A DNA stretch of 64,000 nucleotides from Planctomycetales bacterium ZRK34 (GCA_014873095.1 CP050848.1:4957850-5021849); one strand, 5' to 3'; shown: positions 1 to 9,889, counted from the stretch's first letter. Made by a program: numbers and translations. The notes: generated from the sequence alone by a model not told the origin.

Positions 1-603
1 GCACGTGCCGCATGGTCGAAATTCAGCGAGGCATTTCGGCAGTATCCGTATCACATCGGCGTGTTGTATCGCGGGCCGCAGCAGATGGGGCCGGCGAATT
101 TGCTGTACGGCGAACCGACGGGATACAGGGCGACGATGGTGGGCATTCCGTATGACGATGTGAACGGCTGGCGCGGGCCGTACTCGGCCGAGGTGCTGGC
201 GAGGCAGTTTGAGAAACTCGCGACCGGGTGGGCGGATGGTGTTCAGCAGATGGGGCGGGTTGTCGAACAGACCGAGGGTGAGCAACATACCGCGGCGGTC
301 AGTGACTGGCGGATCGCTCGCGCGGCGGGGTTGCACTTTGAATCGGTGGCGAACCAGGTGCGGTTCGTGATGATGCGCGATGTGCTGGCGAAGGCGACCG
401 ATGACGCTGAGCGGGAGCGCTTGCGCGGCGAACTGGTTAAGCTGCTGGATCGCGAGATCGTCTTGGCGCGAGCGCTGTATGATGTGGCGAAGATGGATTC
501 ACGCATTGGATTCGAGGCGAGCAATGTGTATTTCTATGTGCCGGGCGATCTGGTGGAGAAGGTGGTCAACTGCCGATCGCTGCGTGAGCGGTATGGGCGG
601 TGA
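1..603 (+). CDS. C-terminal part of an unknown protein, cut by the window edge
   Basis: The reading frame is open from base 1 to a stop at 601-603, giving the last 200 residues of a longer protein. The segment begins ARAAWSKFSEAFRQY and has a tryptophan- and tyrosine-rich part (around YDDVNGWRGPYSAE) followed by a mostly helical region rich in Arg, Glu and Val. I do not recognise a catalytic motif. A sulfatase follows 60 bp downstream on the same strand, and such neighbours in planctomycetes are often secreted polysaccharide-degrading enzymes, so a glycoside-processing role is possible but not shown. The true start lies outside the window. Confidence 0.75.
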   Translation, partial: ARAAWSKFSEAFRQYPYHIGVLYRGPQQMGPANLLYGEPTGYRATMVGIPYDDVNGWRGPYSAEVLARQFEKLATGWADGVQQMGRVVEQTEGEQHTAAVSDWRIARAAGLHFESVANQVRFVMMRDVLAKATDDAERERLRGELVKLLDREIVLARALYDVAKMDSRIGFEASNVYFYVPGDLVEKVVNCRSLRERYGR

Positions 604-619
604 ATTATTAATCGATGTC

Positions 620-647
620 GCGCTCGCCTTTGGCTCGCGGCTAAACG
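620..647. repeat. 28-bp post-stop repeat, copy 1
   Basis: A 28-bp sequence beginning GCGCTCGCC and ending GGCTAAACG lies 17 bp after the stop of the first gene. A second copy at 49611-49638 matches at 26 of 28 positions and also lies just after a stop codon. It may form an imperfect hairpin around CGCC-TTT-GGC. The role, perhaps 3'-end processing or termination, is inferred. Confidence 0.6.
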
Positions 648-663
648 GTCATGGAGTTTAATC

Positions 664-2115
664 ATGCGGTGGTTGTTGATACTGCTGGTGGCGATGGGGG
701 CCAGTGTGGCGCGTGCGGCGGATCGGCCGAATGTGCTGTTCATTGCGATCGATGATCTGAACGATTGGGTCGGCCCGCTGCCGGGTGATCACCCGCATGC
801 GATCACGCCCAACATGGATCGGCTGGCGGCGCGCGGCGTCACGTTCACCAATGCCCACTGCCAGGCCCCGCTGTGCAATCCGTCGCGCACGAGCATCATG
901 CTCGGCGTGCGCCCCACCAGCACGGGCATCTACGGCCTGGCGCCGTGGTTCCGCAACGTCGAAAATCTCAAAGACCGCGTGCCGCTTCAGGCCTATTTCA
1001 AACAGCACGGCTACTTCACCCTGGCGACCGGCAAGATCTTTCACGGCGGCGTGATGGGCGAGTTCGACATCAACGGCAAGCCGCGCGGCGTCGGCGTCAA
1101 GCCCAAACACAAACTTGTCAAGGATCCCACGCCCGAGGGTAATCACCCGCTGGTCGACTGGGGCACATTCGATCACGAAGACAAAGACAAGGGCGACTAT
1201 CGCGTGGCATCGTGGGCCCGGCAGCAGTTGGCCGAGTACGATCGCGATGAGCCGTTTTTCATGGGGGTCGGTTTCTTCCTGCCGCACGTGCCGTGTTACG
1301 TGACGCAGAAGTGGTGGGACATGTACCCGGATGATTCGTTGCCGATGCCGATCGTGAAGGATAATGATCGGGCGGACACGCCGATGTTTTCGTGGTACCT
1401 GCACTGGCGATTGCCGGAGCCGCGATTGTCGTGGTTGAAACAACATCACGAATGGCGACCGCTGGTGCGGGCCTACCTGGCGAGCGTGAGTTTCGTCGAT
1501 GCGCAGGTGGGGCGTGTCGTCGAGGCGCTGGAGAAATCACCTTATGCGGACAACACGATCATCGTGCTGTGGTCGGATCATGGGTGGCACCTGGGCAGCA
1601 AAGGCATCAGCGGGAAGAACTCGCTGTGGGAGCGGTCGACGCGCGTGCCGCTGATTTTCGCCGGGCCGGGGGTGGTCAAGAGCGGGCGATGCACCGAGGC
1701 GGTGGAACTGTTGGACATCTACCCGACGCTGGTGGAGCTTTGCGGGCTGCCGGCGAAGGACGGGCTCGAAGGGCACAGCCTCGTGCCGCAGTTGAAGGAC
1801 CCATCGACGGAGCGAGCCTGGCCTGCGATCACGAGCCACAACCAGGGTAATCACACGATCCGCACGGAAAAGTGGCGTTACATCCACTACGCCGACGGCT
1901 CGGAAGAACTCTACGACATGGTCAACGACCCGCAGGAATGGAAGAACCTGGCGGGCGATGCCAAGTACGACGCGGTCAAAGCGGAACTGGCGAAGTACCT
2001 GCCGAAAGTGGACTTGCCGCCGGCCCCGGGGTCGGCCCACCGCGTGCTGGAGAAAAAGGCCGACGGGTGGTACTGGGAAGGCAAGAAGGTGGACCCGGAC
2101 CTGGTGGTCGACTGA
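664..2115 (+). CDS. Secreted sulfatase, iduronate-2-sulfatase-like
   Basis: A 483-residue arylsulfatase-family enzyme that should hydrolyse sulfate esters on a polysaccharide outside the cytoplasm. Residues 1-19 form a signal peptide ending in ARAA. The metal-binding start RPNVLFIAIDDLNDW is followed at residues 71-75 by CNPSR, the C-x-P-x-R motif whose cysteine is converted to formylglycine. Later sulfatase landmarks are TGKIFH, the metal-ligand stretch WSDHGWHLG and the C-terminal RTEKWRYIHYADG. DDLNDWVG and the overall pattern match the iduronate-2-sulfatase subgroup, but the substrate cannot be told from sequence. No maturing enzyme is visible nearby. Confidence 0.93.
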   Translation: MRWLLILLVAMGASVARAADRPNVLFIAIDDLNDWVGPLPGDHPHAITPNMDRLAARGVTFTNAHCQAPLCNPSRTSIMLGVRPTSTGIYGLAPWFRNVENLKDRVPLQAYFKQHGYFTLATGKIFHGGVMGEFDINGKPRGVGVKPKHKLVKDPTPEGNHPLVDWGTFDHEDKDKGDYRVASWARQQLAEYDRDEPFFMGVGFFLPHVPCYVTQKWWDMYPDDSLPMPIVKDNDRADTPMFSWYLHWRLPEPRLSWLKQHHEWRPLVRAYLASVSFVDAQVGRVVEALEKSPYADNTIIVLWSDHGWHLGSKGISGKNSLWERSTRVPLIFAGPGVVKSGRCTEAVELLDIYPTLVELCGLPAKDGLEGHSLVPQLKDPSTERAWPAITSHNQGNHTIRTEKWRYIHYADGSEELYDMVNDPQEWKNLAGDAKYDAVKAELAKYLPKVDLPPAPGSAHRVLEKKADGWYWEGKKVDPDLVVD

Positions 2116-2141
2116 ATTGAGGCGGGGCGGCGTTCGGGGCG

Positions 2142-2170
2142 CTGCAAGCGGCTTTGATATGCGCTATACT
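2142..2170 (+). promoter_or_regulatory. Possible sigma-70-type promoter of ispA
   Basis: A TATACT hexamer at 2165-2170 is preceded after 17 bp by CTGCAA at 2142-2147, a weak -35 box. It lies 34 bp before the GTG start of ispA, whose ribosome site GAGGGAA follows. This is read by eye only. Confidence 0.35.
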
Positions 2171-2203
2171 GTCCGCCTTATTCATTGACTGAGGGAACCG
2201 CCC

Positions 2204-3088
2204 GTGACACAGATAAGCAAACAAGAGCTGACCGCGCCGGCGGCGCAGGTCGAGCAATACCTCGAAGACTACCTCAAGAGCCTGGACACGCTGCCGCGCA
2301 ATCTCGTGGACGCGATGGCCTACTCGCTGCTGGGGCCCGGCAAGCGGATGCGGCCGATCCTGGTGGTCCGTGCCGCCGAAGCGGTGGGGGGCGACGCCGA
2401 GTGCGCCATGCCGGCCGCCGCGGCGATCGAGATGATCCACTGCTTCAGTCTGATCCACGACGACCTGCCCGCCATGGACGACGACGACCTGCGGCGTGGT
2501 CGCCCGACGTTGCACAAGCACACCAACGACGCGATGGCCATCCTCGCCGGCGACGCCATGATGGGCCTGGCTTTCGAGTTGATCACCAGCCGGATCACTC
2601 CCGCCGAGCGCAGCGTGCAGATTCTTCAGGAGCTGGCCGCTGGCACCAACGCCATGATCGCCGGGCAGGTCTACGACACCTTGCCGGACTTCGATTCTCA
2701 GATCCCGTCGCTGGACCGCCTGCGGACGATCCACCGCAACAAGACCGGGGCGCTGATCCGGGCGTCGGTCCGCATGGGGGCGATTTGTGCCGGGGCCACC
2801 GATGATCAGCTTGAGGCCATCACCCGCTACGGCGAGGCCATCGGGCTCATGTTCCAGATCGTCGACGACGTGCTGGACGTGACCGCGACGACCGAACAAT
2901 TGGGCAAAACCGCCGGCAAAGACGTCGAACAGGACAAGCTGACTTACCCCGCGGTGATGGGCCTGGACGCCAGCCGTGTCGAGGTCGAGCGACTGCGTAT
3001 GGAGGCCCACAACGCTCTGGAATGCCTGGGCCCCGCGGCCCGGCATCTGCTGGATCTTTGCCAATACCTTGCCGTACGGACAAAATAA
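2204..3088 (+). CDS. ispA: Polyprenyl (geranyl/farnesyl) diphosphate synthase
   Basis: A 294-residue trans-isoprenyl diphosphate synthase that condenses IPP with allylic diphosphates to make the C15/C20 precursors of quinones and undecaprenyl lipids. The first Asp-rich motif HDDLPAMDDDD is at about residues 85-95, followed by RRGRPT. The second, VDDVLD, is at about 220-225, with GKTAGKD after it. The length fits bacterial IspA. The GTG start is supported by GAGGGAA 8 bp upstream. dxs, the first enzyme of the MEP pathway, follows after 164 bp on the same strand, so this is an isoprenoid locus. Confidence 0.95.
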   Translation: MTQISKQELTAPAAQVEQYLEDYLKSLDTLPRNLVDAMAYSLLGPGKRMRPILVVRAAEAVGGDAECAMPAAAAIEMIHCFSLIHDDLPAMDDDDLRRGRPTLHKHTNDAMAILAGDAMMGLAFELITSRITPAERSVQILQELAAGTNAMIAGQVYDTLPDFDSQIPSLDRLRTIHRNKTGALIRASVRMGAICAGATDDQLEAITRYGEAIGLMFQIVDDVLDVTATTEQLGKTAGKDVEQDKLTYPAVMGLDASRVEVERLRMEAHNALECLGPAARHLLDLCQYLAVRTK

Positions 3089-3252
3089 GCCTACTGTATG
3101 GGCTAACAAGGCTTGGCCCGCGTGGGCCTTACAACGCCATGACCCACACCCGCCACAGATCACGATCGACCAAGGGCAAGGCTGCCCGCTGGATCAAACA
3201 CGCCGCCAGCCACTAACGCTGTGCCGCGCCACTGCCGAGAAGGACCGCACCC

Positions 3253-5202
3253 ATGTTTGACGCACTTCTTCCTACGATCCATTCCCCCGCTGACATCAAA
3301 CGCCTGAGCGTCGAGCAGCTCGAGCAGCTTGCCGGTGAAATCCGCCAGGCGATCTGCGACCAGGTCTCCAAGACCGGCGGTCACCTCGCGCCGAACCTCG
3401 GCGTGGTCGAGCTCAGCCTCGCGCTGCACTACGTGTTCGACTTCAGCTACGACCGCCTGCTGTTCGACGTCGGCCACCAGTGCTACCCGCACAAGCTCGT
3501 CACCGGTCGCGCCCCGATGCTCGGCAAGCTGCGCCAGGAAGACGGCATGGCCGGGTTCCCCGAGCCGCGCGAGTCCGGGTATGACCTGTTTTCAGTCGGC
3601 CACGCCGGCACCGCGATCTCGACAGCCGTCGGCGTGGCGCGCGGCGACCAGATCAACGGGCAGACCGATCGTAAGACCGTCGCTCTCATCGGCGACTCCT
3701 CGATCGTCAACGGCCTGGCGATGGAAGGCCTCAACAACGCCGGCACGCTCAAGCGCCAGTTCCTGATCGTGCTCAACGACAACGGCATGTCCATCGGCCA
3801 GCCGCAGGGCGCCCTGGCTCACTACTTCGACAAGACACGCCTGAGCCCGACGTACAAGTCCGTCAAGGAACGCGCCCACGAAATGCTCAAGCAGATTCCC
3901 GGCGGGTCGCTGATCGAGTCGGTCTATCACCGCCTCGGCGAGATGACCAAGGCCGCCATCGCCCATAACCACATCTACGAGCACTTCGGCCTGCTGTGCG
4001 TCGGTCCGATCGACGGCCACGACATCGCCGGCCTCATTGAAATGTTCGCCGAGGTCAAAGACATCGACGCCCCCGTGCTGGTCCACGCCAAGACCGTCAA
4101 GGGCAAGGGCTTCGACTTCTCCTCGGCTGATCCGACCACGTTCCACTCGCCCAAGCCCTTCCGCGTCGAAGGCTGCCGCGTGGAGCAGATCACTTCCGGC
4201 CGCAGCTTCACCAGTGCTTACTCCGACGCGCTGATCGACCTGATGACGCGTGACGAGAAAGTCACCGCCGTCACCGCCGGCATGCCCGACGGCACCGGCC
4301 TGGCGAAGGTCATTCCCCAGTTCCCGGAGCGCACGTTCGACGTCGGCATCGCCGAGTCGCACGCCACCGACATGATGGCCGGCATGGCCAAGGCCGGGCT
4401 CAAGCCTTTCGTGACGATCTACTCGACGTTCACGCAACGCGCCTTTGACCAGATCTTCCAGGAAGTGTCGCTGCAGGGTCTGCCCGTGCGATTCTGCATG
4501 GACCGGGCCGGACTCGTCGGCGGCGACGGAGCCGTGCACCACGGTTTCGCCGACACCGCCATGCTGCGTGTGTTCCCGAACATGGTCATCACCGCCGCGA
4601 TGGACGAGCAGACGCTTCGCGGGGCGCTGGAGTTCATGCGGACCTACGACGCCGGCCCCTCGTCGGTGCGCTACCCGCGCGACAATGTGCCGACCCCGGC
4701 CCACGACGACAAGCCCGCCGCGTTCAAGCTCGGCAAGGCCAACCTGTTGGAAGCCGGCTCAGACCTGGCGATCCTCGCGTTCGGCTTCCCGGCCAACCAC
4801 GCCCTCAAGGCCCGCGAAGAACTCGCTTCGCAGGGCTACTCCGTGGCGGTCTACGACGCCCGTTTCGCCAAGCCGGTCGACATCGAACTGATCACCGAGC
4901 TGCTCGAAGCCGGCACGCCGATTCTGACTGTCGAAGACCACTCGATCGTCGGCGGGTTTGGCGCGGCGGCAGTTGAAGCCGCCCACGCCGCCGGACTCGA
5001 CACGCGTCTGATCACCACGATCGGCCTGCCCGATGGCTGGATCTACCAGGGCGGCCGCGGCGCTCAGCTCGCCAAGGCAGGCATCGATGCCACTGGCATT
5101 GCACGCAAAGTGCGCGCTATACTCGACAAGAACGCTCACGCCTCGGGCAATGCTTCCCCGGCCGTGAACGTTGACATTCACGGGACGCGGGTTTCCCGCT
5201 GA
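3253..5202 (+). CDS. dxs: 1-deoxy-D-xylulose-5-phosphate synthase
   Basis: A 649-residue thiamine diphosphate enzyme that joins pyruvate and glyceraldehyde-3-phosphate as the first MEP-pathway step. The N-terminal block SKTGGHLAPNLGVVELSLAL, the DVGHQCYPHK stretch, the diphosphate-binding region and the transketolase-like second half (DRAGLVGGDGAVHHG) are all present. The usual GDG of the ThDP motif reads GDS at about residues 147-149, followed by SIVNGLAMEGLN and then NDNGMSI near residue 175. A start with AAGGA 10 bp upstream supports the ATG. It probably works with the upstream ispA. Confidence 0.95.
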   Translation: MFDALLPTIHSPADIKRLSVEQLEQLAGEIRQAICDQVSKTGGHLAPNLGVVELSLALHYVFDFSYDRLLFDVGHQCYPHKLVTGRAPMLGKLRQEDGMAGFPEPRESGYDLFSVGHAGTAISTAVGVARGDQINGQTDRKTVALIGDSSIVNGLAMEGLNNAGTLKRQFLIVLNDNGMSIGQPQGALAHYFDKTRLSPTYKSVKERAHEMLKQIPGGSLIESVYHRLGEMTKAAIAHNHIYEHFGLLCVGPIDGHDIAGLIEMFAEVKDIDAPVLVHAKTVKGKGFDFSSADPTTFHSPKPFRVEGCRVEQITSGRSFTSAYSDALIDLMTRDEKVTAVTAGMPDGTGLAKVIPQFPERTFDVGIAESHATDMMAGMAKAGLKPFVTIYSTFTQRAFDQIFQEVSLQGLPVRFCMDRAGLVGGDGAVHHGFADTAMLRVFPNMVITAAMDEQTLRGALEFMRTYDAGPSSVRYPRDNVPTPAHDDKPAAFKLGKANLLEAGSDLAILAFGFPANHALKAREELASQGYSVAVYDARFAKPVDIELITELLEAGTPILTVEDHSIVGGFGAAAVEAAHAAGLDTRLITTIGLPDGWIYQGGRGAQLAKAGIDATGIARKVRAILDKNAHASGNASPAVNVDIHGTRVSR

Positions 5203-5512
5203 CCGTGAAACACAGGCCTGCTTCCGCCCGGGAGCGGGTCGGGGCGGAGGTTCACAGGAACCTTCGCCCGGCTCGAACGTCTGTTTGATACCGACGATTT
5301 GAGCCGGCTGGGTCGCGGCGCGACCCGGTACCGGACGGCCAATGTCCCCCCTGTGGCCGACCGGAGTTGCGAATCTGGGTAAATTGACGCACCCCAAATG
5401 TGGGGCGATACTGACTATGACCCATTGATATCGTAAATATTTCCTCGTTTGCAGCGAGTATTTATGCTACACTATCGGCGGCACTGCACTGCCCCGAGAG
5501 GAGACACGCGTT
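5203..5512. other. 310-bp intergenic region, no gene seen
   Basis: No credible ORF is present. The first part is GC-rich with several short inverted repeats (for example around CCCGGGAGCGGGTCGGGGCGG) that could end dxs transcription. The last 90 bp are AT-richer, with TATGCTACACTAT about 40 bp before the next start, which may hold the promoter of the FecR-like gene. Confidence 0.4.
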
Positions 5513-6220
5513 ATGGTTCCTAAAACCAAATATGCTGGTCGGGCTTCTAATTCACGCTCCAAATCCGCCACGCACAAGATGCGTAACGGTAAGAACATGC
5601 CGCCGCCGCCGCAGTCGAGCGCCTGGGGCATGATCGGGCCGATTCTGGCGGTGCTCGCCGTCGGGATGGCCATCTGGGTTCACAGTGATCCGCCGGACAG
5701 CGTGGCGATGCCGCACCGTGATCCGAACCTGGATCCGTCGGTCTATGATGCTGAAGGCATGAGCGGTTCGACCGCTGAAGCTGCGATCGTCACCGACGCC
5801 AAGCCGACGAAACCGGCCACGACCGCCCGCCGTGTCGTGGATGCTCACACGCCGCGCCTGATCGCCTCCCGCGACGCCCGCTGGGCGCCCGGTGTCGAGT
5901 CCCCCGAGGCGGACGGCCCACTGCCCAGCGGCCTGCTGACCCTCGAGGAAGGCCGCATCGAATTCGCGCTGCCGTCGGGTGTGCACATCACCCTCGAAGG
6001 CCACTGCGTTTTCGAGACCACCAGTGACAACAGCATCCGCCTGGAGCGCGGCACCCTCAGCGCCGACGTTCCCGATGAAGCCACGGGCTTTTTCGTGCAG
6101 ACGCCCAACGCCCGCGTGACCGCCATCGAAGATGAGGCCGGTGAAAAGTCCAAGGCCGCCCCGTCCAAGACCGGCTCGACTTCGAACATGCTCAGCCCGG
6201 TCGAGCTGACCTCGATCTGA
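5513..6220 (+). CDS. Single-pass membrane protein with FecR-like domain
   Basis: A 235-residue protein with a very basic N-terminus, one membrane segment at about residues 40-60 (MIGPILAVLAVGMAIWV), a linker, and a C-terminal domain at about 115-205 containing PSGLLTLEEGRIEFALPSG and LERGTLSADVPDEATGFFV. That pattern resembles the FecR sheet domain found in planctomycete envelope proteins. It lacks the sigma-factor contact part of true FecR, and no ECF sigma gene is adjacent, so a structural or sensing role in the envelope is only a guess. AGGAG upstream supports the ATG. A strong terminator follows. Confidence 0.75.
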   Translation: MVPKTKYAGRASNSRSKSATHKMRNGKNMPPPPQSSAWGMIGPILAVLAVGMAIWVHSDPPDSVAMPHRDPNLDPSVYDAEGMSGSTAEAAIVTDAKPTKPATTARRVVDAHTPRLIASRDARWAPGVESPEADGPLPSGLLTLEEGRIEFALPSGVHITLEGHCVFETTSDNSIRLERGTLSADVPDEATGFFVQTPNARVTAIEDEAGEKSKAAPSKTGSTSNMLSPVELTSI

Positions 6221-6250
6221 CACGCTCGATGATCAAACACACACACCAGG

Positions 6251-6277
6251 CGGGGCGACTTCAGTCGCCCCGTTTTT
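6251..6277 (+). terminator. Intrinsic terminator
   Basis: A perfect 9-bp stem CGGGGCGAC / GTCGCCCCG with a TTCA tetraloop is followed by TTTTT. It lies 30 bp after the FecR-like gene. Confidence 0.9.
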
Positions 6278-6420
6278 ATTGCGCTGCATCGATCGGGTGA
6301 TCCCCGGGATTTGCCGGTGATGAAATCACACGGCGCGGCGGGGCGTTACAATACGACCCCGGGTTGCACGCGGCCGATTGGCTGCGGTGTATTTCGAACC
6401 ATGTATCAAGGAGTCCGGTC

Positions 6421-9400
6421 ATGCGTTTGACGCTGACGGTATTAATCAGCGCGGTGATGTGTCTGCAAGCGTCGGCCGGCGAGCCGTGGCGCGACAGCTT
6501 CTGGCTGGCCGGCGGCGGCCACTGGGCGCAGCGGCAACTGGTGACGATCACAGCCGACGCCAGCAGCGGCGCTGAAGCCACGCCGATTGTGTTGACCGTC
6601 GGCGACGGTGAAGGCCAGCTCAACGTGGCGGGCCAGCGTTGCGCCGCGGTGCGCATCTGCGACCAAGCCGGTCAGGAACTGCTCTTCGACGTGCGCAGTC
6701 CCGGCGGGGCCACACGCCACGACGGACAGTTCGCCGCCGGCGATCGGCTGACCTTCATCGCGACCTGCCCCAGCGGCGAATCGGTGACATATGCGATCTA
6801 CAGCGACAACCCGGACGCCGAGCCGGTCGTCGATTTTCTCACGACGCAGATGTTCAGTAACGGCGGGTTTGAATCCGGCGCTGATGGTCTGCCGCACGCG
6901 TGGCACTCGACGGGTTCTGATGCGCGTCACCATGTCGACTGGTCGTCGGACACGAAGCGCAGCGGTCAGTACAGCGGGCACGTGGCGGTGGATGACGGCG
7001 CCGAGCCGAGCTGGGTGCAGTGGCGACAGTCGGAGGTCCCGGTGCGGCCGGGCGGGCGGTACGTCGTCACCGGCTATGTGAAGACGCAGAACATGAACGG
7101 CCACGCCGGCCTGTACATTCACGTGCATGGCGATGGCGAGGTGATTCTCAATAAGTCGTCGACGATCAAAGATCCCGCCGGCGACTGGCAGCAGGTGCGT
7201 CTCGCATTCACCGCGCCGGAAGGTTCGACGCTGATGGCGATCGGCACGATCCTCCGTGGAACCGGCGAGGCGTGGTACGACGATGTGACGCTGGAAGCGA
7301 TCGACGAACCGACGGGCCTGTCCGTCAAGCTCGCGGCTGTCGAGCGGCGCGATGTGAAGCGTCAGACCGTTGACAAATCCAAGTGGGTCGACGCCGCCGA
7401 AGATTGGCCTTTCCGCGCCACAGCCCCGCTGGTCAATCATGATGCCCAGGCGCAGGCGGGTGTGCTGGTGCGCATGCGCATCGGGCAGATGGTGAACATG
7501 GCCGGGCAACCGAATCAGTACGCCATGCGGCTGATCACGCCCGGCGGCGATGATGTGCCGCTGATGATCGCCGACGAAACCGCCATCGGCACCGTCGACA
7601 TCCCGGCGGCCACGCGACTGGACGCCGCGGTCTACCTCTCGCCCAAGCACCGGGCGGGTTCAATCACCGAGGCTTATCAGCGGCTGCTGAATTCACCGGC
7701 GAATCTCGCCCGCGGCCATGAGGGATGGAAACCCAACGTCCCCGTATCGGCGGCGTTCAAAACAGCCGAGGGCGTCAAAGGACCGGTGACCGAGCACGGC
7801 CTGCGCATGAGCATACCCGCCGACAAGGCCGGCAACTGGCGCGGCTTCACGCGCATGGTCAAACCCGTCAAGCCCAACCGCACGTATCTGTACGCCGCAT
7901 GGATCAAAACGACCGACGCCACGTCGGGTGTTCACCTGCACGCGCACATGTACACCGGCGAAGGCAAGTTGTGCGAGTGGACACCGTTTCGCAGCGTCGG
8001 CAACGGGCTCGAAGACGACAACGACTGGACGCTGGTGTCCGGCATGATGCTGACGCCGTCGGATTGTCAGCAGGTGTCGCTTCACCTGACCAACAGCGGG
8101 GCCGGCACGATCGAATACGACGGCGTGCTGTTTGCCGAAGTGGTTGAAACGCCGCTGAAAGAACTGACGTATCACCGCTCGCTGGATCAGTCGCAGCCGG
8201 GCGAACTGGCGCTGTGGCAACCGCCGACGATCATGAAGGTGTTTCCGCAGACGCCGCCGTCCGCGGAAGGGCGACCCGACGCGCTGCGCCTCAGCGCCGC
8301 ACGCAACGAGTATGAAAATGCCCAGGTGGCGTTTCGGGCGCGCCGGCCGATTGAAAATTTCACGATCAAGGTCGGCAAGCTGCGCGACGATCAAGACCGC
8401 ACACTGCCCGGCGTGACGGTGCAGCGCGTTGGTTACGTGCCGGTCGACTACCCGACGGCGTATTACCAGTCAGAAGCGCCGTCGTGGTACCGCATGCGGC
8501 CGAACCGCGAGCCGCGCTGCGATGGCTGGGCGGGTCTGTGGCCTGATCCGTTGATTCCCGCCGAGCCGGTGAAGCTCGAAGCGGAGCGCACCGAGTCGTA
8601 TTACCTGACGGTGCATGTGCCGGCCGATGCGACGCCGGGGCAGTATCGCGGGGCGGTGACAATCACGGGCAAAGACTTCAAAGCGATCGATCTTCCGCTG
8701 GAGGTCACCGTCCGGCCGTTCGAACTGCCGAAGCGCAATCGACTGCGTGTGATTTTCGACTACCGCAGTGGGCGCGGATGGAACGTGCACAACACGCGCG
8801 AGCAGATGAATCAGTGGTATCGCCTGCTGGCGAAGTACCGCATCAGCCCGGGTATGATCTATCCCGAACCGCGCTTCGTGAAGCGCGATGGCAAGATAGA
8901 GATGGATACATCGGGTTATGACGAGTCGGCGCGTCTGCTGTTCGATGAGTTGGATTGCAGCGTGGCATACACGCCGCACTTTTTCTACTCGTTCGGGTGG
9001 GCCCGCGAGCCGCGGCGTCTGTTCGGGCACGAGGCGTTTTCACCGGCTTACAAGCAGGCTTACCGTGATACGTACGGGCAGTTTGTCGAGTATGCCAAAC
9101 AGCGCGGGTGGCTCGACCGCTACATCTGTTATCTCAGCGACGAGCCGCACGACCATGCCGAAGGCATTGCCCAGCAACTGGCCGATGCGTGTGATCTGGC
9201 GCGAAGCGTGACCGACGACATCCCGGTGTACTCGAGCACGTGGCATCACATCCCGGAAGTCGACGGCCATCTGACGCTCTGGGGCGTCGGGCAGTACGGC
9301 ATCTTTCCCGTCGACAAAATGGTCGAACGGCAGAAGGCCGGCGAGAAACTGCTGATCACCACCGACGGCCAGCAGTGTCTTGACACGCCGCTGCTGGCGA

Positions 9401-9882
9401 CCGAGCGCCTGCTGCCGTACTACTGCAACAAGTACGGCATGACCGGCTACGAATTCTGGGGCGTGTCGTGGTGGACGCTGAACCCGTGGCAGTACGGCTG
9501 GCACAGCTACATCCGTCAGTCGTCCGACGGCAAGACGTATCGCTCGGTCCGCTATCCCAACGGCGACGGCTATCTCGCTTATCCCGGTGATGACATCGGG
9601 CATGACGGGCCCGTGCCGTCGATCCGTCTGGAAGCGGTGCGTGACGGCGTCGAAGATTACCACTACCTCGCGTTGCTGCGTGATCTGCTCGCCAAGGCCG
9701 AGGGCGACAGTGCGGCGGTCAAAGCCGCCCGTGCCGCGCTGGCCGATGCCGAATCGCTGGTGACCATCCCCAACGCCGGCGGGCGCTACTCGACGAAGAT
9801 TCTGCCGGAGCCGATGAAGCTGGTGAGCCTGCGCATACGCATCGCCGAGGCGATCGAAAAGCTGATGGCCGAGTCGAAGTGA
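6421..9882 (+). CDS. Large secreted glycosidase-like protein, DUF4091/GH123-type
   Basis: A protein of about 1153 residues starting at ATG 6421, with AAGGAG 8 bp upstream and a signal peptide ending ASAGEPW. Residues 140-300 and 420-560 each look like a carbohydrate-binding beta-sandwich (FSNGGFESGADGLPHAWH; WRGFTRMVKPVKPNRTYLYA). The C-terminal half carries the GH123/DUF4091 barrel: YICYLSDEPHDHAEG with the Asp-Glu pair, YGMTGYEFWGVSWW, GYLAYPG and VRDGVEDYHYLALLRDL. GH123 enzymes are N-acetylgalactosaminidases, but this branch is diverse and the substrate is unknown. An in-frame TTG 57 bp upstream exists but would precede the signal peptide. Confidence 0.85.
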   Translation: MRLTLTVLISAVMCLQASAGEPWRDSFWLAGGGHWAQRQLVTITADASSGAEATPIVLTVGDGEGQLNVAGQRCAAVRICDQAGQELLFDVRSPGGATRHDGQFAAGDRLTFIATCPSGESVTYAIYSDNPDAEPVVDFLTTQMFSNGGFESGADGLPHAWHSTGSDARHHVDWSSDTKRSGQYSGHVAVDDGAEPSWVQWRQSEVPVRPGGRYVVTGYVKTQNMNGHAGLYIHVHGDGEVILNKSSTIKDPAGDWQQVRLAFTAPEGSTLMAIGTILRGTGEAWYDDVTLEAIDEPTGLSVKLAAVERRDVKRQTVDKSKWVDAAEDWPFRATAPLVNHDAQAQAGVLVRMRIGQMVNMAGQPNQYAMRLITPGGDDVPLMIADETAIGTVDIPAATRLDAAVYLSPKHRAGSITEAYQRLLNSPANLARGHEGWKPNVPVSAAFKTAEGVKGPVTEHGLRMSIPADKAGNWRGFTRMVKPVKPNRTYLYAAWIKTTDATSGVHLHAHMYTGEGKLCEWTPFRSVGNGLEDDNDWTLVSGMMLTPSDCQQVSLHLTNSGAGTIEYDGVLFAEVVETPLKELTYHRSLDQSQPGELALWQPPTIMKVFPQTPPSAEGRPDALRLSAARNEYENAQVAFRARRPIENFTIKVGKLRDDQDRTLPGVTVQRVGYVPVDYPTAYYQSEAPSWYRMRPNREPRCDGWAGLWPDPLIPAEPVKLEAERTESYYLTVHVPADATPGQYRGAVTITGKDFKAIDLPLEVTVRPFELPKRNRLRVIFDYRSGRGWNVHNTREQMNQWYRLLAKYRISPGMIYPEPRFVKRDGKIEMDTSGYDESARLLFDELDCSVAYTPHFFYSFGWAREPRRLFGHEAFSPAYKQAYRDTYGQFVEYAKQRGWLDRYICYLSDEPHDHAEGIAQQLADACDLARSVTDDIPVYSSTWHHIPEVDGHLTLWGVGQYGIFPVDKMVERQKAGEKLLITTDGQQCLDTPLLATERLLPYYCNKYGMTGYEFWGVSWWTLNPWQYGWHSYIRQSSDGKTYRSVRYPNGDGYLAYPGDDIGHDGPVPSIRLEAVRDGVEDYHYLALLRDLLAKAEGDSAAVKAARAALADAESLVTIPNAGGRYSTKILPEPMKLVSLRIRIAEAIEKLMAESK

Positions 9883-9889
9883 CACCGCC

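Noticed and set aside
3139..3216. 25-codon basic ORF between ispA and dxs
   Set aside because: No ribosome site and low-complexity Arg/Ser/His/Lys composition typical of a shadow; could not be supported as a gene.
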